Below, one piece after another: positions 24,413-41,570 of a stretch of 64,000 bases of DNA. Under the pieces are notes generated by a model. The model saw only the letters and a list, made by a program, of their open reading frames with translations. It had not been told where the DNA came from and did not search any database. Numbering within the stretch: the stretch's first letter is position 1; the number at the start of each line of letters is the position of its first letter. The DNA lies in NCBI RefSeq assembly GCF_000001735.4, contig NC_003074.8, positions 21,831,261 through 21,895,260 on the forward strand, written 5' to 3'. This DNA comes from Arabidopsis thaliana. Its lineage: Eukaryota; Streptophyta; Magnoliopsida; Brassicales; Brassicaceae. The translations under genes were made by a program, and so were the position numbers.

Positions 24413-26587
24413 ATGTCATCTGAGAGTTCTCTGAGTGCTGACATGTCGAAGAAGGTCTCATTTTTAGGTTTGAAGGGTATGAAACTGTGGGTACTGATTT
24501 GTTTAGTAGTTGGCACATTTGTAGTTTTGGTTTTCTGTATATTATCTCTATGGATTGCATTCCGCCGGAAATCCCGGAGATCATCTCACAAGCTGTTACC
24601 CTTCAGTCAAATACCACGCGTGGCGAAAGATATCAGGGTTGATGATAGAGTTGGGTTTCAAAATCATAATGAAAATTTATCTATCACAAATGCTGATAAA
24701 TCTAGTGACAGAAACTCTGGGAAGATGATGTCTTACTTGGGAAGAACGAAGTCTAGTGATAATGATAGTATAAGTCAATGTAGCTCTGTGCATCATCATG
24801 AGAGAGCTTGTAGTTCTCACTCTGGTGAAGATGGAAGCTTTGGAGCTGCTTGGAGACAAAATTCCCTATCACAGGGCGGGCTAGTAACAGCATCTCCTTT
24901 GGTTGGTTTGCCAGAAATATCTCATCTTGGTTGGGGACACTGGTTTACTCTTAGGGATCTTCAGCTAGCCACCAACCGTTTTGCTGCTGAAAATGTAATC
25001 GGTGAGGGTGGTTATGGAGTAGTTTATAAGGGTAGACTCATCAACGGTAATGATGTTGCTGTAAAGAAGCTTCTTAACAATCTGTAAGTTTTTCTTTTTT
25101 TGGGTTTATCAAATGTTGGTTTGTGCTTGCTTCCTTTTTACTTGTTTAGTAAATCCTAACACAATTTTGTCTCTAGGGGACAGGCTGAGAAGGAATTCCG
25201 GGTTGAAGTTGAGGCTATTGGTCATGTACGGCACAAGAATCTTGTAAGGCTTCTAGGATATTGCATAGAGGGTGTTAATAGGTGAGTCTGACTTGTCTCT
25301 TATCAGTCTGAATGTACTACTAATTTAGTCTCATGAGTAATCTCCTATTGTACTACCGAATAGAAACTTGTCCCATGTATCAATTTCTGTTTTGATGTAA
25401 TGCAGGATGCTTGTTTATGAGTATGTGAATAGTGGTAACTTAGAACAATGGCTACATGGAGCCATGGGAAAACAAAGCACTCTCACTTGGGAGGCTCGCA
25501 TGAAAATCCTTGTTGGTACTGCGCAGGCGTAAGTTGTTTAAAATGTGACTGTTGTTGGACCTTTTACTTGAAATTTCAAAAACAACTCTTTAAGGGGATA
25601 TTGACATGCTCTGTACTACAATTTTACAGGCTTGCTTATTTACATGAAGCAATAGAACCAAAAGTAGTCCACAGAGACATAAAAGCAAGCAATATCCTGA
25701 TTGACGATGACTTCAATGCAAAGCTTTCTGATTTTGGGTTGGCCAAGCTCTTAGACTCGGGTGAGAGTCACATCACGACCAGAGTCATGGGAACCTTTGG
25801 GTAAGTCTAAAATTTGTACCCTCTTTGGTGATGATGGGTTTTTGTATACATATTATTAACGGTCATGTGTATATGCATCAGATATGTCGCACCCGAATAT
25901 GCTAATACAGGTCTATTGAATGAGAAGAGTGACATCTATAGCTTTGGTGTCCTGCTGCTAGAGACTATAACTGGAAGAGATCCAGTTGACTATGAACGTC
26001 CAGCTAATGAGGTAGCCTAAAATATGTCTGCTTTGTCAATGTATCCAGGAGTTATGAAAATGTTAACTTGGTGTTAAAACATGTGTTCTTGTTGGCAGGT
26101 GAATCTGGTCGAATGGCTAAAGATGATGGTTGGAACAAGAAGAGCTGAAGAAGTTGTTGACTCAAGGATTGAGCCTCCACCCGCTACACGTGCTCTGAAA
26201 CGTGCACTTCTTGTTGCCCTGAGATGTGTGGATCCTGAAGCACAGAAACGGCCTAAAATGAGCCAGGTTGTGCGGATGCTTGAATCCGATGAACACCCTT
26301 TTCGTGAGGTAAATATATACTTAATTCACCAAATTTGGACGAATTCTCTGGATATATTGAACACTTTATCATACTATAACAAGTGATGGTCCAATTCTAC
26401 AGGAATTGTTGTGTGTTGTACATATGGATATGCAAACTAATTTTTTTTTTCCCCGCAGGAGCGGAGGAACAGAAAGAGTAGAACAGCGAGTATGGAGATT
26501 GTTGAAACCACTGAGGAATCAGCTGACACAAGCAAAGGGCCTGGTCACTCAGAGAACACTACAAAACCTGAGAAGACTCATGTATAG
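24413..26587 (+). CDS. Receptor-like Ser/Thr protein kinase with one TM segment and no ectodomain
   Basis: Membrane-anchored kinase of 512 aa in seven exons: 24413-25083, 25177-25281, 25406-25528, 25630-25800, 25882-26011, 26099-26308, 26459-26587. Phases are consistent and sum to 513 codons. Only about 22 residues precede a single TM helix ([16 protein letters not shown]), followed by a basic stop-transfer (FRRKSRRSS). A Ser/His-rich juxtamembrane region leads to the kinase domain: glycine loop [14 protein letters not shown] lysine K218 in AVKK, catalytic [26 protein letters not shown] and the [13 protein letters not shown] helix. All catalytic residues are present and it is an RD kinase. 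The tail is Thr/Glu-rich. The short outside segment suggests it acts as a partner or relay, not a ligand receptor. Family resemblance is to the plant RLK/Pelle clade that includes GPK1-like kinases. Ligand, partner and substrate are unknown. Confidence 0.93.
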
Positions 26588-27149
26588 GAAACATGTCGCT
26601 AGACCCAGTGAAAATTCAGCTAAGTAACTTCACACCATCAAATGCTCTACCAATCGATGGCAAATGAGTTTTCTCGTGCTTCTTCTGGAGAAACAAAACA
26701 AATTGGGTAAAAGAAGATTCAGATCAAAAGAGCTGTACCAGTTATTTCTAACATCCGCCAGGTAGCGTTTGGTCTCTCTTGATATTTGTAAAATTATTGG
26801 TTCTTCTATAGTCTTCTATCTGAGTCTTGGCTTTTAGGATGTGAAACATTAGCCATAGCAGATTTGTTGTTGTACTAAGATTTGAATTCATTTGTCATCC
26901 CTCTATTGATTGAGATATGTATATATAATCAAGTCGTGTGACATAAGAACTGTCCCATCCAAAATTAGAGAAATAAGAAAAAATATCGAATTCAAAAGAA
27001 CTATAGTCTTCAATATGTGTGATCTGTATACACAAATGAAAAACAAACAGATCGTTGACAGAAGAAAAAAACGTCCCAGCTTCAAATTCAACATCTCTCG
27101 TATGACCCCACATTAGAGAAAACAGACCAATATTTTACACACACAAAGT
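26588..27149. other. Convergent 3' UTRs of the kinase and first DC1 gene
   Basis: No coding feature is supported. The segment from about 26870 on resembles 29440-29720 and marks the start of the tandem duplication that produced the two DC1 genes. Confidence 0.6.
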
Positions 27150-28961
27150 TCATAATCTTATACAAGAAAAAGCGCAAAAATAAATTTCAGTCCCATCAAT
27201 CATACACACTTTGAAGCATACGTGATGTGGGCAATGGTATTGACATGTAAGACATATGGGACGAGAGCTACTACCATTGCCAACAACTTCCACCTTATTA
27301 CCGCAGTAATCGAATATGTGACCAGGCTTCATATAACCAGAATCTCCAAATAAACATTTATGGTGGATTGTGGTGCAACTTTCTTTGTTTATGTAGAACC
27401 ATTCCGTTGGATCTAATCCTTTCTCGCATACTTCGCACCAGTACTTGTCATCCACGCCACTTTCTCCATAAGAAAGAGTGAGAGAATGCTCATCGAATTT
27501 GTAGTGTATCTCATTAGGAATTGTGGCGCATTCGTAACATAAAACGAATTCGCACAAACTACAGTGTAGATGATAATTATAAACTCTCTTCTTGCAACCC
27601 TGGCAGAGAGCTTCGTTTTCTTCGCTATAGGATGGGGAGATGAATACATGATGTTCTGCATGACTTTTATGGGTGAAATACTCAGGAACTAAAACGCAGT
27701 TGAGATCTAGCTGAAACTGCTCGTAACCTACGCATTCTTCTTCTCTGCATCTGTACATGAGACCACTCGACTTCCGGAAACAAACTGAACACGCTAAGTT
27801 ACCGCAATCGTGATCGTATAGAGGATACGGGTCTATGAAAAGAGGGTGGTGATGCAATGCATGCTCTAGTTTCCGTGGAAGATTGGCACATACTTCATGG
27901 AGAAAGAAGTCACATTCCATACAGTTGTAGAAATCTTGAGAGCTGATAGGACGCATGCATGCTTGACATTGCTTTGCTGAGTCACGTACACGGTCGTATT
28001 TCTCAAGCTTTAGAATATGAAGATGGTGACAAAAATGTTGTATCAAACCATCACCTACTTTTTTGAATGGCGCAATAGCTTCAGTTTCATCGGGTTCTTC
28101 AGGTGCCCATTCGAGTTCTCCCCCGTTCCATATTTTTCTATGTGTTGCACATTTTGAATGGACTACATAAGTGCAACCCTCATGTGTGCAAGAATATTGA
28201 CCATACTTGATGTCAACATGCTTGTAGCAAACCCGGCATAACGAAACTTTGGTTGGTAGGTGAGGAGTGTGCGAAAGTCGATGAGGGTGACGTGTGATCT
28301 TTATGACGCGTGGTAAATCAACACAACTCTTGTGAACCATGTAATCACATTGGTGACAAGCATAACTTGGGTCTAACAAGTTGATCAACCCACAAGCATC
28401 ACAAGGAAATGAGACTGGTCGACGGAACAAGGCGAGTGAATGGTGATGGCTTCTTGGATTTTGAATTGTAAGAGGCGGAAAATTTCTAGCACAACGGAAA
28501 TCCAAAAAGAAGTTACATATGGAACAACGGTAGAACCATTCGCTGAGAACATTCCCACACAAAGTGCATTTATCGAATATGATATTTGATTTGGACCCAA
28601 TAGTTTGGAGGTATTCAGGCATGTTCAATCCAGAACGACATAGAAAGGTACAGAAGTCACCGTAGTTGACGTCCACTACGATCTTGGTTTCATAGCTTAC
28701 AAAGGTGAAAGTGAGAGGGTGTTGAGGATGATAAGGGTGAATCATCTTACTTGGAATCTGAAGACATCTCCTGTGGAACTCTATGTCGCATATGGTGCAG
28801 TAGTAATGGAAGTTGTCAGTAAATCCACGTAACTCCCAAGAAACATCGTTTTTCCCGCAAGAGAAGCAGTTGTGCTTAACCTTGTAATTGTCTCGACGAG
28901 AGACGTTGTGCGGGTGAGCTGGATCAGAAACAATGCATCTCGGCCCTTCTTCATCACCCAT
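27150..28961 (-). CDS. Cysteine/histidine-rich DC1 (C1-like) domain protein, copy 1
   Basis: Single-exon ORF of 603 aa built from repeated DC1 zinc-binding modules of the H-x-CxxC-x-C/H type. Examples are HNCFSCGK with YYCTICDIEFHRRC, FDKCTLCGN with FYRCSICNFFLDFRC, FPCDACG with YACHQCDYMVHKSC, CRVC with YSCTHEGCTYVVHSKC, and QCQACMRP with YNCMECDFFLHEVC. Further modules continue to the C-terminus, about seven in all. DC1 proteins are a large plant-specific family related to the diacylglycerol-binding C1 fold. A few members are implicated in stress or hormone responses, but no biochemical activity can be assigned here. There is no signal peptide or TM segment. It is a tandem paralogue of the next gene, and its intact frame is the reference that reveals the frameshift there. 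Confidence 0.9.
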   Translation of the reverse strand: MGDEEGPRCIVSDPAHPHNVSRRDNYKVKHNCFSCGKNDVSWELRGFTDNFHYYCTICDIEFHRRCLQIPSKMIHPYHPQHPLTFTFVSYETKIVVDVNYGDFCTFLCRSGLNMPEYLQTIGSKSNIIFDKCTLCGNVLSEWFYRCSICNFFLDFRCARNFPPLTIQNPRSHHHSLALFRRPVSFPCDACGLINLLDPSYACHQCDYMVHKSCVDLPRVIKITRHPHRLSHTPHLPTKVSLCRVCYKHVDIKYGQYSCTHEGCTYVVHSKCATHRKIWNGGELEWAPEEPDETEAIAPFKKVGDGLIQHFCHHLHILKLEKYDRVRDSAKQCQACMRPISSQDFYNCMECDFFLHEVCANLPRKLEHALHHHPLFIDPYPLYDHDCGNLACSVCFRKSSGLMYRCREEECVGYEQFQLDLNCVLVPEYFTHKSHAEHHVFISPSYSEENEALCQGCKKRVYNYHLHCSLCEFVLCYECATIPNEIHYKFDEHSLTLSYGESGVDDKYWCEVCEKGLDPTEWFYINKESCTTIHHKCLFGDSGYMKPGHIFDYCGNKVEVVGNGSSSRPICLTCQYHCPHHVCFKVCMIDGTEIYFCAFSCIRL

Positions 28962-29725
28962 ATCCTTAATATTTTGGTTTTGAATCTTTTTAGGGTCGTG
29001 TGTCGAAATATTTTGTTTTATCTTCTCTATCCATTATTGTGGATCTAGCATTAATGTATGTATGTGAAAAAAGATTAAACAAAAAATATATGAACAATTA
29101 TAGATTGACCCAACGCAAAGATTCATTTCTTATGCACCCTTTTGCCCAACTTGTAACAAAATTCATCATAAAATTAAGGTCTCCAGGCTGTCCACGTTAC
29201 AAGCAATATATATTATACTTATCAAATTTAGATTATAGAAACCTACGTAGACATAGAAAGCCAGCTCATGCTGCCAAAAGTCAAAAAGTCGTGAGGGGAG
29301 AAATAACTCCTAATATATCTTTCCAAATTAACAACATATATATATATATATACTCTTCTCTTTTTTCGATGATTGAGAAGCGTTTCGTCTAAACATCTAC
29401 TCTTGGCTTTAGGATATATGATCAAACATTAGCGAGAGGAGATTTGTTGTTGTACTATGAATTGAATTTACTTGTCATCATCCTCTCTCTTGATTGAGAC
29501 ATGTATATTTATAATCAAGCTGTGACATATCTCAAGTAATAACAGTCAAATTGGAGAAAAATATTCACTTCTCAATATTTGTTCATTTTCAGATGTAATA
29601 CAAACAACATTATTCGAAAATAAATTATTCTTCAACATGCGTGAAATGATAATACAAACGAATCGTTGACAAAAGAAAAACATATCAGCTTCAAATTTAA
29701 ACTCTGGATATATCTCATAACAGAA
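28962..29725. other. Spacer between the tandem DC1 genes
   Basis: Promoter side of copy 1 and 3' side of copy 2. A (TA)n run lies at about 29336-29351. The left part (about 29050-29300) resembles 31640-31930 upstream of copy 2, and the right part (about 29430-29720) resembles 26870-27140 downstream of copy 1. No gene is seen. Confidence 0.6.
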
Positions 29726-31547
29726 TTAGATTTTATGACAGTTTACAGAACAAATATCAACTTCAGTCCCATCCGGCATATAGACTTTAAAGTATACAGG
29801 ATGTGGGCAATATTTGTGACATGTATGACATATGGGACGAGAGCTACTACCATGGCACACAACTTTCACCTCATCACTAGAGTGCTCGAATGTATGACCA
29901 GACTTCATATAAACATTATCTCCGAGTATACATTTACGGTGGATTGTAGTGCACTGCTTGGTGTTTGTGTAGAACCATTCCATTGGGTCTAATTCTTCCT
30001 CACATACTTCGCACCAGTACGTGCCATCCACGCCTTTTTCTCCGTAACAAAGAGAGAGAGGATTATCATCATATTTGTGGTATAACTCATTTGGAATTGT
30101 GGCGCATGTGTAGCATATAGCAAATTCGCATGAAACGCATTGTAGAAGATATTGACAATGTCTCCATCTGCAACCTTGGCATTCACGCTTGTCCTTACCG
30201 AAGGTGGATATGAATAAACGATGTTCTGCATGACTTTCATGGGTGAAACACTCAGGAACTAAAATGCAGTTAACATCTACCTGAAATTGTTTGCCACCTT
30301 CCGAACATCCGTCTTTTTTGCATCTGTACTTCAAACCACTTGAATATCGAAAACAAACTGAACAACCTAAGTTCATATGCATGCGATCGTATATTGGATA
30401 CGGGTCCATGTAAAGAGGGTGGTTGTGCGACGCATGATCCAGTTTCCGAGGAAGATTGGCACATACCTCGTGGATAAAAAATTCACATTCGATACAACTG
30501 TAGAAATCATGAGGGTTGACAGGACGCATACACGCCTGACATTGCTTTTTTGAGTCTCTTGTACCCTCGTATTTCTCCAGCTTTAGAAAATGATGTTGAT
30601 GCCAACAATGTTCTATTAAACTACCACTTATTTTCTTGTATGGAGCAATATCTTCGGCTTGCTCAGATTCTTCGTCTTCCCATTCGAGTTCCTCCCCGTC
30701 CCATATTTTTCCGTGTGTTGCACATTTTGAATGGACTACATAAAAGCACTCCTCATGGTTGCAAGAATATTGACCATACTTGATGTCAACATTCTTGTAG
30801 CAAACCCGGCAGGACGAAACCTTGGCTGGAAGGAAAAGAGTGTGAGAGAATCGATGAGGGTGACGTGTGATCTTTATGACGCGGGGTAAATCAATACAAC
30901 TTTGGTGAACCACATAATTGCATTGGTAACATGCATAACTAGGCTCCAACACGTTAATCAACCCACAAGCATTACAAGGAAATGAAAGTGGTCGAGGGAA
31001 CAAGGCGAGTGAATGGGGATGGCTTTTAGGATTTTGGATTGTAAGAGGTGGAAATTCTAAGGCACATTGGAAATCCAAGGAAAAGTTACATATCGTACAA
31101 CGATAGAACCATCCGCTGGAGATCATTACCACACCAAGTGCATTTATCGAATATGATACTGGATTTTGGCTTAATATTTTTGGGGTATTCAGAATTTTCT
31201 ATATCAAAACGATACCGAAATCTATAGTATTCACCATAGTTGGTGTCGGCTATGATTCCGGTTTCATAGTTTATAACGGTGAAAACGAGAGGGTGTTGAG
31301 GATGATAAGGGTGAATTATCTTACTTGGGTACTCAAGACAATTCTTATGGAACTCCAGATCGCATATGGTGCAGTAGTAATACAAAGGACGCTCACGTAT
31401 CTCCCAAGGAACGTCACTTTTCCCGCACCCAAAGCAGTCGTGCTTAACCTTCTGCTCGGATCTATGGGAGAAGTTGTGAGGTTGAGCCGGATCAGACACA
31501 ACGCATCTCGGCATTACTTCTTTATCACTGCTTTGGCCTTGACCCAT
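29726..31547 (-). pseudogene. DC1 domain protein, copy 2, reading frame broken by a 1-nt insertion
   Basis: Tandem paralogue of the gene at 27150-28961 with the same order of DC1 modules. The N-terminal frame runs from the ATG at 31547 through FDKCTWCGN and then hits a stop at 31086. The remaining modules continue in another frame from about 31132 to 29726 (468 codons open). Aligned with copy 1, the reading CTC-AGC becomes CTC-C-AGC, so one extra C lies within 31118-31119 (plus-strand GG). Translation could still yield a shortened protein from an internal ATG (31132 or 31126) with about 466-468 aa and most modules. The remaining frame is otherwise intact, which suggests a recent lesion, or use of the short form. 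A sequencing error cannot be excluded from this window alone. Confidence 0.75.
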
Positions 31548-32258
31548 TTATTTTCTGCTTTAGTTTGTTTTTGTGTTTTTATCTTTTGATGGATGTGTCA
31601 TGTGTGTCTACAGATTTGTCTTCTCATTCTATATGACAACGATAAAACAAAATATTAATCAACAAGCAGCCTCATAATATCATAATAAAGAATGCCGAAC
31701 ACATGATGAATTGACTCAACCCAAAGATACATATTTTATTCATCGGTTTCCACAACTTTTAACAACATCTATCATTGAATTTATTTCCAAGATCTGCCTC
31801 CAGGCTGTCCACGTTCCAAGAAATAAATTCTTGATTACATTTATATTATAGAACCATAATTAGAAATAGAAATGCAGCTAATCGCCTAATCATGCTCCCA
31901 GAGGCCAGAGCCATAGTGGTGAGGGAAAACATATGGACTTAGCTTTTTTTTTTTATTAGTATAATCTTTTACCATTTACTAAATGTTAATTAACTGATAA
32001 AGGTTTGTTAGCTGTTACTCCAGCTACATTTTAACCCTGATTTTGTTTTACCCTAGCTTTTTACAAGATGATTATTATTAGTTGCACCGCAAATCATTAT
32101 GATCTCATGTTTTGTTTTACTCGAGAGTATATCAAACAATTACATGTTCTAAATTACTAGTATTACATTTTCATTTTCCAAAATGAAAATTACTAGTGGC
32201 AATGACAATAAAATTACTAGTACTACATTTTCCACATTATAGTTTGTTATCATCATCA
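31548..32258. other. Spacer between DC1 copy 2 and ABCC10
   Basis: AT-rich promoter of DC1 copy 2 (right to left) and the 3' UTR of ABCC10. TTACTAGT-type words repeat at 32150-32225. No gene is seen. Confidence 0.6.
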
Positions 32259-37441
<5,183 letters not shown>

Positions 37442-38434
37442 TTTTTTTCTTTCTGATTTCTGAGAAAAAAAAAACAAATTTTCAGGGAATATTTTTGTAC
37501 TGACTTATCCTATTTTCTCGTCTAATTTTTCTGGGCATGCAAAACAAGAAGGAAGATGGGGGAAAAATATCTAAGAGCGGGAAACGAAAGGTCGAATCGA
37601 GAGAGAAGAAGAAGAAGAAAAAGAAGAATTTGGTTAGTCTCTGAAAATGAAAAATACGTAAGAAAATCGAAGAAGTACTCTCAAACTTCTCTGCTTTTTT
37701 ATGGTTAAAAATTTATTGATTTGGATACTGTAGAACGGGACTCAAAACAAAATTATGTATATTGGGGAAATATTATTTTATTTGGATTTTCTTAACAGAA
37801 TTATTTTATTAGTTGATTTGATGTTTTCTATAATTTTTGGAGGATTTATCTCTTTACCCTAATAATAGTTCCATTATTCTATAGATTTCAGTTACTTTCA
37901 CTTATCACTCTGACACTCGTCTAGTCTCGCAATCAAAACAAAAAGAAAAGACAAATAAACAGTGTCTTCTACTCTCAAAGAGCACAAGTCTCTTACAAGT
38001 TACAACAACACATGATGAGTCAATGACAAATAAATAATAATGTATTCGTATCACATTTTATCAAAAAAAAAATTGATTGTTATATCTTTTTTTTTAACCA
38101 ATAGATTAATATTTTAGTAGAAGCGTGAATGTGTGATTATCTAGTGGTTGTCCATGTACTTAAAACACTTTTACGTCAAAAACAAAATTAGAAGACTTTT
38201 ACGTTCAACTAGCTAGTTATGAGATGCAAAAAATATAGAGATGACTCATTTTCCTTTGTTCCGTCTTTTAGCCGCCGGTCAAATTTTCACAGTAAATGTT
38301 ATAACACATGAGAAAATAAATTATAAAATTACCAAAAATGTACATATAAATAAATGATTTGCATATCTGTCCGACAAAAATAATAATAAATAAATGATTT
38401 GCATTAGTTACTAATTAAATGCTTTATTTTGCAT

Positions 38435-38472
<38 letters not shown>

Positions 38473-38475
38473 CTT

Positions 38476-38745
38476 GAGTATTGTAGAATTTTATGAGAGG
38501 TAGTTCATACTCCTTTTTTGTAATAATATATATATTGTAATAATATATATATTGTAGAATATATATATATATATATATATGTTAAGTAATTAGCTTTGTT
38601 CACAAGATAATTCATATTTTATGAGAGGTAGTTCATACTCCTTTTTTTTTCTCCTCAAGGTAGTAGAACTTTTAGTAGTTTTCACAATAATGTCATTCTA
38701 CACTTTTATACATAAATGAAAACTAGTAAAAATTCTACAATACTC
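38476..38745. repeat. Foldback / MITE-like element with 17-bp terminal inverted repeats
   Basis: GAGTATTGTAGAATTTT at 38476-38492 is the exact reverse complement of 38729-38745. Inside are AT-rich microsatellite DNA, a direct repeat of about 30 bp (TTATGAGAGGTAGTTCATAC at about 38490 and 38619) and a second inverted pair at 38663-38683 and 38718-38738. The flanks share CTT, which could be a 3-bp target duplication. The class is uncertain and no transposase is present. Confidence 0.5.
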
Positions 38746-40891
38746 CTTATTAATACACTAAAAAAATGATCTTTCTTGTTAATATATTAAAAAAATAGAG
38801 TCAAAATAGATTTTTTATTCACAATTATATTTTGCGTTGGAAATATAAAACAACATTTTTTGTGAAACAAATATAAAATGTGAAAATTACATTCTTTGTG
38901 AAACTTAGGGAGTATAATATCCATCAACTCAAAATTGAGTTAACTTTTATTTAACTAAAACTGTTTAAATGATAGTTTGTATAGTTATACAAAAAAATGA
39001 AAATGTGGGTGGTTTAGTAGTCAGTTTTTAAAAAATGGTGTGGTTATAGACCGTTAATCTTATTGTGAATAAATTAGAGATTGGCGAGATGTTTTTTCTT
39101 TAACATGATTTGGCGATATGTTCTTGTTTGCATCTCAATTCGCATTTATTTATAAAATGAAGGCATAAAGTACGAAAGCAACAATACACTATGTAATAGG
39201 ATATACTTTTATAAATTCAGATTCGCGTTATATGTTTGTTTTGGGACCTCAATCGCATAATATGTAAGCATGGTATAATAATTCACTGACAATGTGAGAG
39301 TGACTCCCACAGAAGTCGGATCCAAATTGAAATCGAACTATAAAACTTCTTTACAAAATCTATTTTTTCCACCATATTTAACGAATCTACTTTCTGTCGT
39401 TTTTTCCCAACCTTAGCTTTTCGTTGGTGACTTCTTTTTATGATGTCTTCGCAGGGACTTCGTTGGTGACTACTGACTAGTAACTAAATATGATTAAATT
39501 TAGTGAAAAAAAACAGTACTTTTTTTGTCATGATAAATCATAAATGTATCTATGGCGCCGCATGCAGAGGCCAGGTCGAACAGATTTTGATTTTAGTTTG
39601 TTTTTGGGTTTAGTTTTGAATATTAAGACCAATGTAAAAGTTATATAACAAAGGTTGGCAACAAAAAAAAGTTATATAACAAAGTCTAAAATTTCTTTGT
39701 TAATTTTTTTTAAAAAAAATGTTTTACACAGTTGTTGCTGCGTTTGGTTACGTTTTTTTATATGTGGCCTAATGGCATTACAATACTATTTTAAGAGACT
39801 AGCTAGATATCAAATTGTGGATTTGGTGGGGGGAAAAAACCATAGAAATGAGATCACCGACTTGCTTGTATGTTTCCAGATTATCGTTTGTTTAATATTT
39901 TAAAATTAGCACTCCACTAAAACAAAAAAATTACCAATGGAAACTATAAATATTCCATGTATAAATGATATAACTTAATTGGCCAGTTCATTAGAACTTT
40001 ATATTTTATTCAAACCTGAGATCATAGAGTGGACGCAACATACTTAGAAAGAAAAAAGAAAGAAAAAAGAAAAAAAAATCGTGGCTAATCACGTGAACAA
40101 ATAAAAAACACATGTAAGCCACCATTAATTCCTCATCACTCCTTTGGATTTGCATGGAAAGAAGTAATAAATTATTGAATCACCTGCTCAACCTAAAATA
40201 ACCAAGAGAAGAGAGTCATGAATTCGTAAAACTAATTAATAAAATTTTGGTCATCTAGCCAATTTTAAGAAAATACTCTAGATGACACTTTTCCTGTTAT
40301 TTATCCACCGTTTTTACGCTCTTTCATGTCAATTACAAAGAAAATATGTTTCGTCCATGTTCCTTTTAAATTTTGAGTACACTGAGTTATAAATTTATAA
40401 TACCGTTGTATAGATTCTATGAATAATATGTGTCGTGTATATTTAGTTTCGTCATGGCTCACGTCGTTCGTTTTGGCTTTTCAAAAAATTTATATCTTCA
40501 CTCTTGTTGTATCTCATGTAAACTCCACATAATTTTTTTTTTCTTTTTTTAATCTTTTAAGCACAGTAGCTTTTGTTTGACTGAAATTTTTTGACGTATG
40601 TGTACAAGAATCTGAATTCTGAAGAGAGGATAGATCTTAGGAGCGTAGGACAAATGTCAAATATTCAATGATATCATTTGTATTTTTTGTAACTTTGCAT
40701 GTGCACGCATAACGTATTGTTGATCATTTGATCTAAAGGTCTTAAGGTCAGATGAAATTTAAAACCGGAATCTTATAAAAACGTTGAAATCTCCGAATAA
40801 TATGAGAGGAAATATTTAGTAACAGACTAACAGTGTTAGATAGTTCTGCAATAATGGTTTTGAAAACATCAACAAATCCTATATACCACCT

Positions 40892-41007
40892 TTGAAGTTG
40901 TATTTCGATTCACTTTTTTTTTTTTTTTTTTTTTTGAAGTTGTATTTCGATTCACTTAAGTACTTAAAATTGTTACCCCAAAAAAGAGAGTTGTATTTCG
41001 ATTTATT
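40892..41007 (+). repeat. Short tandem copies of a 24-bp word with poly-T spacer
   Basis: TTGAAGTTGTATTTCGATTC occurs at about 40892 and again at about 40935 after a T-run. A partial third copy (GAGTTGTATTTCGATTTATT) is at about 40988. It is a local slippage-type duplication. Confidence 0.6.
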
Positions 41008-41570
41008 TATTATTTTCAGTTACAAATAAATTGAAACGATTTGCAGCAATTTGCACTATTATCACAAGAATGGAAACAAAAAAGCAGCGGACGAGATGGT
41101 TTTGAGCTTTTCCCAAGAAAGTGTACTTTGCTTTCGACTACGCAAAATGACAAATTTCTGGTTACCACTACTTGAAGAAATTAAAAGAAAGTAAAATTTC
41201 TTTGGCTGTTTCTTTTACAGCGTCATTTCCTACGTCACTTTTGACTCTATTATTATTTATCCTTCCTTTTCAGGACAACTTGTTTTTTCTTTTTCTTTCC
41301 TTGTGTGCTTTTGCCTTTTGATTTTAGTTTGAGTAATTTTGCTCTAGACTTAAAGCCGCTTGTTCAAAGGTCCATTAGTCTTATAGGCCCAAATAAACAG
41401 GTTTAAGACCCATTCCACTGAATCTTCTGAGAAGCGGGTTAAACCGATCTAAACCGAGAAATATTGAAATGTTCATCGTCTTTTCTTTCTCTCATACGCG
41501 AAAGACCTGCGAATTTTGTGATCGAATCCAATTGTCAATTTCTCAGGGTTTCGAAAACCCTAATCTCTCT

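Larger units (their letters stand above)
37442..41570. other. Long AT-rich intergenic region
   Basis: Four kilobases without a supportable gene. It holds the ABCC10 promoter (left), AT microsatellites at about 38441-38467 and 38561-38580, a foldback/MITE-like unit at 38476-38745, and a three-fold short repeat at about 40890-41005. It ends in the promoter of the first F-box gene, with site-II-like GGCCCA at about 41387. The 82-codon frame at 39655-39903 looks fortuitous. Confidence 0.6.

Noticed and set aside
39655..39903. 82-codon ORF in the long intergenic region
   Set aside because: AT-biased composition, no domain, no plausible promoter or neighbours; chance frame.
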